Origin: Priapulus caudatus
Taxonomy: Eukaryota > Priapulida > Priapulimorpha > Priapulimorphida > Priapulidae
Reading direction: 5' to 3'
Assembly (NCBI RefSeq): GCF_000485595.1
Contig: NW_014577396.1
Coordinates: 6,999 to 30,998 of the forward strand
DNA length: 24,000 nt
The translations under genes were made by a program, and so were the position numbers. The notes under the pieces were generated by a model. The model had not been told where the DNA came from and made no database searches. It saw only the letters and a list, made by a program, of their open reading frames with translations. Below are positions 1 to 9,446 of the stretch, one piece after another (the first letter of the stretch is position 1; the number at the start of each line of letters is the position of its first letter).

Positions 1-2022
1 AAATTCTCTCTTACTGCTTTTTCCCCGTTCTCTTCAACACGTTTCGTTAGGTCTCCACCTTCCAACGCGCTGCCGCATTCTGCTCATGCTGCATCGACCC
101 TCCTCTCTGCTCTTCTGTTTAACTTTGCACTTAACACCTCTTCCTCCCTCATCTTTCTTATTCGCTTCCCATCCTAAATCCTCTGCCGTCTTTTTGCTTT
201 TGGACCCACTTATTTTTTTTCGTTTCCACTTCCATCTTCTTACTCTGATTCCCGCCATGCTTCCCGTCATCTCGTAATACTTAATACCTCGTTCCCGTTC
301 CTCTTCAGCTTCGTTTTTGTGCACCGCTACATTTGTTCCTCCTTCAGCTTCGCCAGAATCCATACGTCCTTTTTTATTCCCTCATTATGTTCGTACATAG
401 CGAAGGCAGGGCAAAATAAGCGAAGCGTTTTGTAATCATGACAGATAGGGTTGTCTTTGCCTCTTCGTTTTCACGTGCAATGTCCGCTCTAATTCCGCCT
501 TCCCCTCCCCTCCCGTTCTTAATTCGCTCCCATGCCTGTCCCCTACTTTGTCTTTCTCCTCCGTTCATGCTTCTGTCCGTGCAAGCAGTGGTGAAGGGAG
601 CTGTGTGGGGAATTCTGTTTTACCTTCCTCGTTAGACTTAATCGCACATGCGCGGAAAGCGCCTTCGCTCTTACTTGAAGAAACTAACCTTGCGCATATA
701 GTCGCGCGTCTTTGATTGACGTGCGCGCCATTTTCAGCGCCTAAAGTGTTTTAGCACTTTTCGATCGGCCTGCAGTAACTGAGAAGGAAAATAAGCTGAT
801 ATTTATTAGAGTTTAATGAATTTATAAGGGCGGGAACGTGATTAAAGCGATGCGACGGCCCCGGCAGTCGCGTGGAACTGAATGTCATATTCAAATCAAG
901 AAAATCTTATCAGTACGGGCCGAGTGATGATGGAATGACTAAAATCTATTTCTCGGCAAACGACATGGCCTTTAATTCGACGCCAGCTCAATGAGCGAGA
1001 GAGAGAAAGCGAGGGGGGATTGAGCAGAAGATAAAAAAAATCGTAGCGCAGCAGAAAACTATATTGATTGATAGTTTCGAGACAATTTCTGTCAGAATCG
1101 TTTTAATGTTCGTTAGCGTATTTTTCTGACGAATTTCTTCTTTAGCACAAGATCGTTCACATCTGCCAATTTTCGTAGAATCGCTATTAATCGACAGTGC
1201 CATGCTGCGATACAACGGACATAGTCAGTCCAGGTGTGGGAGCGAATAACAGCCCAAGAAAAACCGCAATGATTGTATTCAGGACGGCCAATAGCTTTTA
1301 TTCGGTTTCCGCTCCGACAAGCTTTCAAATAAACCTATGCAAGAATAGCATAGGCCTGTAACTGCGCGCGCCTTACATTTACACTTGCTTACCAAAGTCA
1401 GCAAAGAGCCTCAGAAACAGTAGCCTGTTGGGCGCACCTGCTGCATTATCAAAAACTAGGCTGAAGTGAACAGCTACATAGGCCAATATTAGCAGGCCAC
1501 AGCGGTCAGTGCTAGTTTTGTTACATGAATGAACATATAGTGCATAACGGCATTCAGCTGTCCGCAGCATTTAATGTCGCTCGGAATTCACTGCTCGTCA
1601 TGCACTTATTGATCGTCGGATATTTTTAAGTGACGTCCGCATTCGATGATTGACTTGGCGAGTTTTAGTTAATGATCTACTGCGATCGAAAATTTATTTA
1701 ACGCTCTGAAAATCGGCGCGAGATACATCGAATTGCTGCGGTGTGACTCGCAGCCATGGGCACTGTACAGCACGCGCAACGCCTAAGTGTACGACATCGC
1801 ACTGCCACACGCCACACGTCGCTCCCTCACCGCCACACAAAACAAACACACATACGCGCGCGCAACGCATATATGCTATCGCCATCGCACACACACACAT
1901 ACACACACACACACAAACAACACAGACACCACACAGCACACAACACACACACACCACACACACGACATCACACACAGCGCAGCACAAGCACACACACGAC
2001 ACACACACACATATACACACAC
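1..2022 (+). repeat. Large direct repeat, copy A (pairs with 12932-14774)
   Basis: This block aligns collinearly, on the same strand, with 12932-14774. Shared landmarks in order are a pyrimidine-rich head, a TAAAGTGTTTTAGCACTTTT hairpin, a GCGAGAGAGAGAAAG stretch, CAAGAATAGCATA, the CGGTGTGAC stretch and a terminal CA tract carrying CATATACACACACC. From the first aligned base to the start of the CA tract copy A is 1887 bp and copy B 1771 bp. The difference is made up of scattered one- or two-base indels, mostly extra G or C in copy A. Open frames in one copy are not kept in the other, so the block is probably non-coding. The left edge lies at or beyond the window start. It could be a segmental duplication, a dispersed element with a CA tail, or an assembly artefact. 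Confidence 0.93.
743..760. other. Small hairpin conserved in both duplicate copies
   Basis: AAAGTG and CACTTT form a 6-bp inverted repeat around a 6-nt loop. The same hairpin is intact at 13632-13649 in copy B. It is the best conserved structured motif of the block, but a short inverted repeat of this size is common by chance and no function is implied. Confidence 0.5.
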
Positions 2023-2063
2023 CCACACACACATCACACACACACAACACACACACACCACAC

Positions 2064-2095
<32 letters not shown>

Positions 2096-2126
2096 ACACG
2101 CACACAACCCACACACACACACACAC
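1888..2126. repeat. Interrupted (CA)n microsatellite, copy A
   Basis: CA dinucleotides run for about 240 bp with many single-base breaks such as CAACAC and CCACAC. The matching tract in copy B (14703-14774) is an almost perfect run of about 29 CA units ending in CATATACACACACC, which matches copy A at about 2007-2022. His/Thr-rich and Cys/Val-rich open frames here simply translate the dinucleotide in different frames. Confidence 0.95.
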
Positions 2127-2148
2127 GGCGCGCGCGCGCCGGCGCGCC
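2127..2148. repeat. GC-only palindromic patch at the end of the CA tract
   Basis: Twenty-two bases of only G and C directly follow the CA tract. They form two abutting perfect palindromes, GGCGCGCGCGCGCC and GGCGCGCC. Alternating purine-pyrimidine DNA of this kind next to a CA run is a classic candidate for left-handed Z-DNA. Confidence 0.85.
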
Positions 2149-2609
2149 ACAATTGCTTGCAGCAAGGCTTCAGACTGAACTACGTCACGAAATTTTCTAT
2201 GGTATTATTTGTAAAATTTTTTGTTGCAATTTTTGTTGCAATTTTTTGCATTTTTGTTGCTTTCTATGGGCTATGTATGAGTCACGAAGTGTATGTTTAC
2301 ATGCGAACAACTAAGATATAGTAAAATAGGAAGTATAATGCAGCAATTTAACCATAAAAAGTGAACAGAATTACTTACGTTTTGCTAACGTTTTACGTTA
2401 CGTTTACTTATATTTTTTTTACTTTTACTATTTATGGTGACGTATTCACTTTCACGATGACCTGCTGATTGCACGGGGCAAGTAGATGCGCGTAGGTGTA
2501 TTAATATGCTGTACATAATTAGCACAAGTGCAGTCGTAATGAAGCCTTCTGACCTGTAATTGGAACATGTAGAGGAAGAAATCGACGACGGAACAAGGGG
2601 GCGGAACAG
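2149..2609. other. Unique stretch with a short T-rich tandem; no gene seen
   Basis: The stretch is A+T-rich. At about 2215-2261 a TTTTTGTTGCAA-like unit of 12-13 bases repeats three to four times. At 2376-2405 ACGTTT-like words recur. I find no conserved protein, RNA gene or splice-supported exon. Confidence 0.6.
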
Positions 2610-2845
2610 CATGGTGATGACCATCATAATGATGTTGTTGTTGATGATGAATGATGATGATGATGATGACGATGAAGATGACGAGGCACGCGATGATGAA
2701 CGACGACGACGGATGAATGATGACGACGATGATGATGATGTTGGTGGTGTGGCGGCGGCGTGGTGTGTGATGATGATGATGATGAGAAGGATGAGGAGGA
2801 TTATTTGGAGGATGGAGAGGAGGAGAAAGATGATGAGTAGGCGTA
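2610..2845 (+). repeat. (GAT/GAC/GGA)n trinucleotide tract
   Basis: The tract is purine-rich and built from GATGATGAT, GACGACGAC and AGGAGGA runs with imperfections. An open frame at 2560-2850 reads as Met/Asp/Arg-rich low complexity. It lacks any domain and most likely exists only because the repeat contains no stop in that frame. Confidence 0.85.
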
Positions 2846-2875
2846 TATAGAAGAGAGCAAGACGAGGACGTATAG

Positions 2876-2900
2876 CGTGTGTGTGCGCGCGCGTGCGTGC

Positions 2901-2948
<48 letters not shown>

Positions 2949-2982
2949 TCGTGCGTGTGTGTGTTTGTGTTTGTGTGTGTGT

Positions 2983-3025
<43 letters not shown>

Positions 3026-3048
3026 TGTTCGTGCGTGGCGTGTGTTTG
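2876..3048. repeat. (GT)n microsatellite
   Basis: About 170 bp of GT, with TTTGT and GTTCGTGCG interruptions. Cys/Val open frames over it are repeat translations. It follows the trinucleotide tract by only about 30 bp, so the two form one compound microsatellite region. Confidence 0.95.
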
Positions 3049-3643
3049 TAGGGAGCCAGCGATCTAGAAATTAAATAGTGATATAGAAATCGACCGAGAC
3101 GGTTTTATAACTGCGATTTTTGACGGACAGCTTTGCATTTGCTAAAGCATGCAGGGCTGTTTGCTGGCAGATGCAGAGCGTGATGGGAAAGCGGCCCTAC
3201 GCATAACATTGTGCCATCACATCCATTCACTTAGTTTAAACACAGCGCCTATAAAAAAAACACTTGTTATATGATGCCGTGGCCATAATTATGGAGATGA
3301 TGCTAACTTCGCGAAACTACAATTAAAAACTCGTCAAAAGATTGATGGTTGTAAAGCCGTCCTTCTATCAATATAGGCATAGATTTTGAATCAAGTTATT
3401 TCAAGCGTCTATAGTGTCATATTACACCAGGATGAGTAAATTAGAGAAAACACACAATGAATATGAGAGAGAGTGAGAGTGACGGAGAGGGAGCGGCCAT
3501 ACAAGACAAGGAAGAAGATAATGTCTTCCGGAGAGAGATGAAAACGATGCGAGTGGGGCGGTCGACAGTGAAACAGAGATGAAGCGAGTGAGTGCAGAGC
3601 GATATGATAGGAACCACGAGAACGTGAGTGAGGCGCATGCACG
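3049..3643. other. Unique stretch, purine-rich at the end; no gene seen
   Basis: The first 400 bp are ordinary A+T-rich sequence with no recognisable feature. From about 3462 to 3605 the plus strand is GA-rich (GAGAGAGTGAGAGTGACGGAG and similar). Open frames on the minus strand here are Ser/Leu-rich translations of that pyrimidine strand and run into the adjacent AT tract. Confidence 0.6.

Positions 3644-3695
<52 letters not shown>
3644..3695. repeat. (AT)n microsatellite
   Basis: About 50 bp of alternating A and T, with one C near 3651. The run is self-complementary and could extrude as a cruciform. Ile/Tyr runs in open frames on both strands come from it. Confidence 0.95.
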
Positions 3696-3699
<4 letters not shown>

Positions 3700-4032
3700 A
3701 AGAAGACAGGAGCGCGAGAAAAGCGCGCCGCAACAGCGAGCGAGAGAGAAGTAAGTGCCTATTGTGTACCAGATGATAGGGAAAAAATGTCCATGATTTA
3801 ATTTCATAGCCGACACATCCACACATGTACTTCTAAATCGATTTACAAAAACTCGCGGAGCAAGTGGGACATGATATAGGGTAGCCGGAATAATTGTCGT
3901 GTGTAAATAACAGAGTGCTTTAATTCCTCTTCTCCTCCTTCGATCTCATTATACGTAATATCTCAGCCCTAGTCTCGTTTGCACGATATGTAACCTGCAA
4001 GAGGAAATGATATCAATAGTTTCAGCTATTTT
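3696..4032. other. Unique stretch; no gene seen
   Basis: Mixed-composition sequence between an AT tract and a CA tract. Nothing recognisable as coding, RNA or mobile was found. Confidence 0.6.
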
Positions 4033-4085
4033 GCGCGCGCGCGCGCACACACACAACAACACCACACACACAAGCACACACCACA

Positions 4086-4127
<42 letters not shown>

Positions 4128-4148
4128 ACACGCGCGCAGCGCGCGCGC
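4033..4148. repeat. Compound GC-CA-GC microsatellite
   Basis: A (GC)7 run at 4033-4046 leads into a CA tract of roughly 85 bp, which is closed by two further CG/GC runs at about 4131-4148. The whole is almost purely alternating purine-pyrimidine, flanked by GC on both sides, and is followed 17 bp later by an AT run. Confidence 0.93.
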
Positions 4149-4165
4149 ACGGCCGCACGACACGC

Positions 4166-4199
4166 ATATTATATATATATATATATATATATAATATAT
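4166..4199. repeat. (AT)n microsatellite
   Basis: Thirty-four bases of A and T with two phase slips, directly downstream of the GC-CA-GC tract. Confidence 0.93.
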
Positions 4200-4689
4200 C
4201 AACGCCCTGGAGCACCCATTTCAGTAGTTTATTAAATTTATGCAATCGAATTAAGCAGGCGGCGCGCGCGTGTATAATATATTGCTCTGTATTCATCGTT
4301 TTCGCGCCGCCGATGGCGTCACTGCTTACATGCGTGACGTCATCTACGACGGCGATTAGTTGCGCTTGATTTCGTTTCGCCGGTTAAACTCTAACGATGC
4401 TGTAAGGACATCCTAGGTCGCTGGACGTGTTACGTGGCCGATGTAAGCGCAATATTAGGCGCAAGAAAAGTGTCGTATATACGTGCTTGGTAATTGCCAT
4501 AAACGAGCTGTTCACAAACGCGGCGCCAGTCAGCCATGAGGTAGTAAGTGACGTGTCTAGCTTCGAAGTGCTGAGAATGATCTTCAATACGTTACCGCTA
4601 TTTGCTATAGCAGAGGCACAATTCAATCTTCACACGATTGTGTGCTGCGAACCAAGTATAGTAGCTCTATGGGCGCTCAAAGCACTCGG
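4200..4689. other. Unique stretch; no gene seen
   Basis: A balanced-composition segment. A frame at 4427-4723 stays open on the plus strand and reads as plausible peptide for about 80 residues before running into the GT tract. I recognise no domain in it and the opposite strand is open over part of the same interval, so I do not call a gene. Confidence 0.5.
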
Positions 4690-5146
4690 TTGTGTGTGTG
4701 GTTGTGTGGGTGTGTGTGGGTGAGTTTGTGTGCGCGCGCGTGTGTGTGTGTGCGCGCGCGTGTGGTGTGTGCGTGTGTGTGTGTGTGCGTGCGTGTGTGT
4801 GTGTGTGCGCGTGCGTGTGTGCGTGCGTGCGTGCCGCCGCAGGTGTGTGTGTTGTGTGGCGCGCTGGGCTGGTTGGCGCGCGCTGGTGTTGGTTGATGTG
4901 CGCGTGGAGTGTGTGTGGTGTGTGTGCGCTGGCTGCCGCTGTGTGTGTGGTGGTGGTCGCGCTGTGTATGTACGTGTGTGGGTGTGCGCGCGTGTGTGTG
5001 CGTGTGTGTGTGCGCGCGCGTGTATGTACGTGTGTGGGTGTGCGCGCGTGTGTGTGCGTGTGTGTGTGCGCGCGCGTGTATGTACGTGTGTGGGTGTGCG
5101 CGCGTGTGTGTACGTGTGTGTGTGCGCGCGTGTGTGTGTGCGTTAG
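4690..5146. repeat. (GT)n/(GC)n satellite-like tract
   Basis: About 455 bp of alternating GT and GC words with a few unique islands (about 4835-4960). Long Cys/Val frames on the plus strand and His/Thr frames on the minus strand are translations of the repeat. The right part has a higher-order 56-bp period. Confidence 0.93.
4965..5130. repeat. 56-bp tandem repeat, about three units
   Basis: Units start at 4965, 5021 and 5077, each marked by TGTATGTACGTGTGTGGGTG. The first two 56-bp units are identical. The third differs by one GC-to-TAC type change and a small deletion. This regular order lies inside otherwise simple GT/GC DNA. Confidence 0.93.
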
Positions 5147-5696
5147 CAGCGCGGTGCGTGGTGGTGACATGCTGCATATGTGTCCGCGTCGTGTGGTTAC
5201 ACATTTAGAGTGCAGCGAGCGCGTGTGTGGGACGCAGCAGTCACGCGACTGCTCTAGCGGCTAGTCTTGCTACAGCAGTATATGTACTCACATCGCTGTA
5301 TATAGGCCGTACGCCTAGATCTGTAACTCAAATCTGTTTTGATGTCTAATTACGCACTCAAGACATTCTGTCGGAAAGTTTTATAGCTGCTGCCTCTGCA
5401 CTCCGCCTGTCTGTTGACGATATGTAATGGAATAAAGCCACCCAGAGAAGGTAGTTTCCACTTTTTTCCTCATTCTCCTTTTCAAGAAGAAAATTGCGAA
5501 GGTTGAGCCATTCTTATTATCGGAGCGGTTTAACAAGTGTGCGCCGAGGGAGTTCCCGGCCCTCTGTTAAACCCGAGACACTGAGACACAGCTGAGACGA
5601 TGGTCTGTATCGCGTATCGGCTGCAATCGTAAACTAGCGATCGGATTTCAGCGGTAAGCTTCTCGCTGCCGCGAAAGAAAGCTAGACAACTACGAG
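5147..5696. other. Unique stretch with a hairpin and one AATAAA; no gene called
   Basis: AGCAGTC at 5236-5242 and GACTGCT at 5247-5253 form a perfect 7-bp hairpin with an ACGC loop. AATAAA at 5431-5436 is followed by a GT-containing stretch, which could be a polyadenylation signal of an unrecognised transcript or LTR-like element. I see no open frame upstream to go with it. AATAAA is frequent by chance. Confidence 0.45.
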
Positions 5697-5990
5697 TATG
5701 AGACGTAATACGGAGAAAAGGAGGAGAAGGCGAGGGGTGGCGAGGCAGAAGAGAGGAGAAACAGGGGCAGCAGTGAGAGTAGAAGAATAAAGAAAAAGAA
5801 GAGGAGGAGGAGACGGCTGAGGAAGAGGAGGAGAGGAGGAGGAAGAGGAGGAAGAGTGCTGGAGTAAGAGAGGAAGAGCATAAATGAATTGTATGAGTAG
5901 AAGGTGGAGCAGAAGGAGGCAGAAGAGTAGGTGGTGCAGCACGAGGAAGGGTAGAGGAGGAGAAGGAGGAGGAGGAAAGAGGAAACCGAT
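5697..5990 (+). repeat. Purine (GAGGA)n-rich tract
   Basis: The plus strand is almost all purine over about 290 bp, built from GAGGAG and GAAGAGG words. The minus strand therefore shows three overlapping Ser/Leu/Phe-rich open frames (up to 201 aa), which is what a pyrimidine tract gives in any frame. They show no domain and are not annotated as genes. Confidence 0.85.
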
Positions 5991-6930
5991 GGAGCCGATT
6001 TATCGTAATTCTTTTTACCTCCGCAAGAAGGAAAAATGCCGCTCGCGTGTGTACATACGGCAGACTCCACCGTGGTAAACAAGCCAATTGTTTTAAAGAA
6101 TCCATTTCGAAAACGTATCCGACGTACAGTTTCATGACTTAACGTTAGGATTTCCTTCTCGAAAATCTACGGAGTCCGTTGCGGCGCCTCTCTCTCCTTC
6201 GCGCGCAAACACACACACGAACACACATACGAACACACACACGAGAGCGATTACATTACCTCCCTGCAACTCCGTTGCGCGAAGGTAATAAACACCACTA
6301 ATGCACGGCTAATGTCCGTCATGATGGAGCCGGCAATGTTTTCTAAATTAAGTCTCTACAACGCAGCGCAGTTACTATATGGTGTAGTAAGAGTACCAAA
6401 TTTGGGCATGTGACATCAATTATCAGCGCTCCAAGCGGCGACGGAAAACGATAGCCATCCCGCAAAAGGCGAGAAGGATAGTGAATATTGTGGATGCGAG
6501 GCGGCGTGAAGCCTGTGGGAGGCATGATTACGCTCCAATATCTCGGCCTAGGAGTATCGTAGAGACAAGCGGTTGATCTTATTTTAGAGAGCAAAGAATG
6601 CTGCTTAAGGCAATACCATAAACTTAGTTTAGAACTGCATACAAATAAATAATAATAAAGCCTAAGTGTGAAATAGCACTATTTTCACGTTTTCCCGTGG
6701 TATTTATTAGCTCTTGATGTATATATATATGCAACGCATTTATATCGTCGTTCCGCATTTAAATTAACTTTCTGAGCACACGCACGCGCGAGCTTTTTAG
6801 AAACAAGCCCGCGGGCGGGGCGTTAATTGAATTAACAAACTACGAGCGCAGCGGTGACAATTCTGCTAATGTGCGGAGAAATCGCCGCGCCATCTAGCTG
6901 CCAATGCAAAAGCGTTTTCCTGATAATAGC
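5991..6930. other. Unique stretch with a small CA patch and two short palindromes; no gene seen
   Basis: A short CA patch with a CGAACACACATA period lies at about 6205-6245. Near the right end, GCCCGCGGGC (6807-6816) is a perfect palindrome. It is followed at once by GTTAATT-G-AATTAAC (6822-6836), a perfect 7-bp inverted repeat. The rest is ordinary sequence; a minus-strand frame at 6343-6594 has no recognisable domain. Confidence 0.55.
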
Positions 6931-7067
6931 AAGCAGGCAGGCAGGCAGGCAGGCGGGCAGATCAACAGGCAGACGGGCAGGCAGGAAGGCAGGAAGGCAG
7001 GAAGGCAGGAAGGCAGGAAGGCAGGAAGGCAGGCAGGCAGGAAGGCAGGCAGGCAGGAAGGCAGGCC
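6931..7067 (+). repeat. (GGCA/GGAA)n tetranucleotide tract
   Basis: GCAG/GCAGGAAG tetranucleotides repeat for about 135 bp. They give Gly/Arg/Gln/Ala/Lys open frames on the plus strand and Pro/Ala/Cys/Leu frames on the minus strand at once. That two-strand openness is typical of a stop-free simple repeat, not of a gene. Confidence 0.95.
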
Positions 7068-7147
7068 GGGCCGACATGCATGCACGCACTGATTTAGAAT
7101 CACGGTTAAAAAAATATTCCTTTGTCGGACAGGAAATACTGTCGATA

Positions 7148-7199
7148 GACAGGGAGAGAGAGAGAGTGAGTAAGAAAGAGTAAGTGAGAGAGAGAGAGA

Positions 7200-7236
<37 letters not shown>

Positions 7237-7456
7237 AAATTGAGATATGGAGAAAGAAAGAGAGATGGGTAGAAATGGAAAGAAGAGAGGAAGAGAAATA
7301 GATGAAAAACAGAAAGAGATAAAAAGAGAGATAGAGTATGCGAGAGATACAGAGTAAGAAATAAACCGAGAGAGAGTCTGAGACAGAAATACACAGAGAG
7401 GGAGAGACCGAGAATAGAGAGCGCGTGCGAGCTAGAGAGAGAGAGAGAGAGTGAGC
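7148..7456 (+). repeat. (GA)n purine tract
   Basis: Pure GA runs at about 7155-7166, 7190-7231 and 7432-7450 are joined by degenerate GA-rich DNA. The minus-strand 248-aa frame at 6894-7640 spans this tract, the AGT tract and the GGCA tract and is low complexity throughout. Confidence 0.93.
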
Positions 7457-7486
7457 AGTGATATGTCGCTCTTTTCCGAATTTGAA

Positions 7487-7537
<51 letters not shown>

Positions 7538-7551
7538 CAGTAGTAGTAGTA
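7487..7551 (+). repeat. (AGT)n trinucleotide microsatellite
   Basis: About 21 AGT units with a single AGC interruption near 7538. On the minus strand it reads as a poly-Thr run. Confidence 0.97.
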
Positions 7552-8943
7552 TTTATGTATTGCAACGTAAATACTTGAATTAGCTGTATGGTTGTATTCT
7601 GTTCAGGATTTCGTTGTCTTCGTGCGATACGATCAATCATACTAACAAGACTGAAGCCCGATTTAGAAAATTTCTATATAACTGTAATGCTGCTGAAAAA
7701 CTAGCAGTTACTGTCCACCTGCTGCGAGCTGGCTACGCAATTTCGGACTTATAATGTTTCACAGTTAATGTGGCGACGATAGAGCTCAAGCTAGCCTATG
7801 AAGAAGACTGTAATTTTGACTAGATCACGATGCGCATTTGTGACCCGCTCCAGCAAAACCAAGATTAAGTAGGAAATTCTACAAATTGAGTTATGTGCAT
7901 ATCTGAATAGATCATTTAATTACCTTTAAAATGATATATAATATTTTGCTATATCTAAAGAATTGACCGATCTACAGCAATTTGAAGATCGGAAACCGAC
8001 TTATTCCGGAATATGCAGCTTTTGAGATAAAGCGTTCCGGGTAATATAAGGGCCTATAAGGGGTATATAAGGGCCCAGTCGGGGATGAGCGGTCAGGTAC
8101 CTGTATTTTTTTTATATTAAAAATGACCTTATAATAATCTAGAGATATCTGAACCTATATATCCTGATTAAATATGCACTTAGGAACTTATTTTTGTAAA
8201 AATCTCATTTTTGTCCAGGTAGGCCATTTTCAGCATTGACATGTGTGCGTGCTCATTACTCTAAAACAATGACTTGCGACTTAGTTCGTATTATGCTGGA
8301 GTGGGCCACATTTACGATCGTACACTTACGGCTGGCGAAGCAGCATATCAGAGTAAAACACAGGCTATCTACGCAATGATTACCGCAGTGTCTGCGAGCG
8401 TGTTCGTGTCGCTAAACGGTCAACTAATCTGCAGTAGGTGAGTGCTTTTCTTAATGCGTCTGTCGAATTCCAATAGCCACTTCGTCATGCCATTATCTTG
8501 AAACAGTCAGCGTTACCTTGTCAAAAAACGAAGGACAGCGAGTGTTTTTTTCGAAACTTGCTCATGTTTATTGCACTCGCTCCGATGGAACGCCGTGACC
8601 TCCGTGTTGTGTATTTCTCCATTTCGTTAATAGAGATACTAGTCTAACACCGAACGAGTTGACTGGCATTAGAACTAGCGCACATGCTCAAACGTAGAAT
8701 TTGTCATGAATGAGACGGTATTCAAGCAAAATTAATCTCGCACAGAACCGCGTGGATATCTAGCCATTCAGGGGAGATACGATGTGTGCACAATGCGTGG
8801 ACATGCCGGTTTATAGACTTTCATTTTCCGTTAGAACAGGCTTCTAAATTATCATAATTCTAAAACCAAGTCTGGTTATAGCGAGAAATCAATACCTAAC
8901 CTTAATACAACTTCCTTCATGGTCTTTGTTCAACTAGTATATT

Positions 8944-8945
<2 letters not shown>
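7552..8945. other. Unique stretch, 1.4 kb; no gene seen
   Basis: This is the longest simple-repeat-free segment of the left half. It has stops in all frames at short spacing. An imperfect inverted repeat at 7684-7711 pairs GTAA-CTGCT with AGCAG-TTAC, with a 2-nt bulge. The TATAAGGG triplet at 8045-8073 is listed separately. Confidence 0.6.
8045..8073 (+). promoter_or_regulatory. Triple TATAAGGG motif (possible TATA elements)
   Basis: TATAAG occurs three times at 8045, 8055 and 8066, each followed by GGG, at 10-11 bp spacing. The last copy is within TATATAAG and ends in the palindrome GGGCCC. TATA-like boxes of this form occur in core promoters, but no open frame or known transcript lies downstream, so a short tandem repeat is equally likely. 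Confidence 0.25.

Positions 8946-8975
<30 letters not shown>
8946..8975. repeat. (AT)n microsatellite
   Basis: Fifteen AT units, uninterrupted. Confidence 0.95.
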
Positions 8976-8978
<3 letters not shown>

Positions 8979-9225
8979 CCACCTGCATGGATAGTCAATG
9001 TACGAGGTGATCTAACCGTATTTTATCTGTTTATTTTTTATTTTTGTGACTACTTGAGTTATTACTTAATCTGCAGCGAATAGGTTAATAATTACTACGG
9101 TGACACGGTTACAATTACCATGCAGGCATGCGTTGGGGGTATGAGCAATATAATTCACTAAGCAAAATTCCAACATGTTTTTTTAATATTAGTATAAATT
9201 TTGGAACGGTTTTACTACATTATGC

Positions 9226-9227
<2 letters not shown>
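8976..9227. other. Unique A+T-rich stretch; no gene seen
   Basis: Ordinary A+T-rich sequence between two AT microsatellites. A 70-aa open frame crosses the next AT tract and is not credible as a gene. Confidence 0.55.

Positions 9228-9262
<35 letters not shown>
9228..9262. repeat. (AT)n microsatellite
   Basis: About 17 AT units, uninterrupted, the second of three AT tracts within 470 bp. Confidence 0.95.
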
Positions 9263-9264
<2 letters not shown>

Positions 9265-9371
9265 GCAATATGAGACAGCTACTAATAGGCGAAACCCATT
9301 TGAAGCATTTGCAGCTGTAGTTAACATATTTAATCGTTAATTTCGGAAAACGTTCCGTTTCCTCCTCCTTT

Positions 9372-9374
<3 letters not shown>

Positions 9375-9416
<42 letters not shown>

Positions 9417-9446
9417 TCCCCCTCTCTCTCTCTCTCTCTCTCTCTG
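9375..9446. repeat. Compound (AT)n-(CT)n microsatellite
   Basis: An AT run at 9375-9413 passes through TGTCTCCCC into a CT run ending at 9446. A further CT-rich patch lies at about 9570-9600. Confidence 0.95.

Noticed and set aside
4965-5130. Possible CRISPR-like array
   Set aside because: The 56-bp units abut with no unique spacers and consist of GT/GC simple repeat.
4667-5264. Long Cys/Val and His/Thr open frames over GT, GC and CA tracts (also at 1694-2321, 2877-3074, 4007-4369, 14529-14807, 20995-21318, 22663-23284)
   Set aside because: They are translations of dinucleotide repeats, open in several frames and on both strands at once, with no domain.
5530-6135. 201-aa Ser/Leu-rich minus-strand frame
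   Set aside because: Spans the purine-rich GAGGA tract; composition follows from the tract and two further minus frames overlap it.
6854-7640. Arg/Gln/Ala/Gly-rich and Pro/Ala/Leu-rich frames over the GGCA/GGAA, GA and AGT tracts
   Set aside because: Low-complexity output of stop-free tetranucleotide, dinucleotide and trinucleotide DNA; both strands are open over the same interval.
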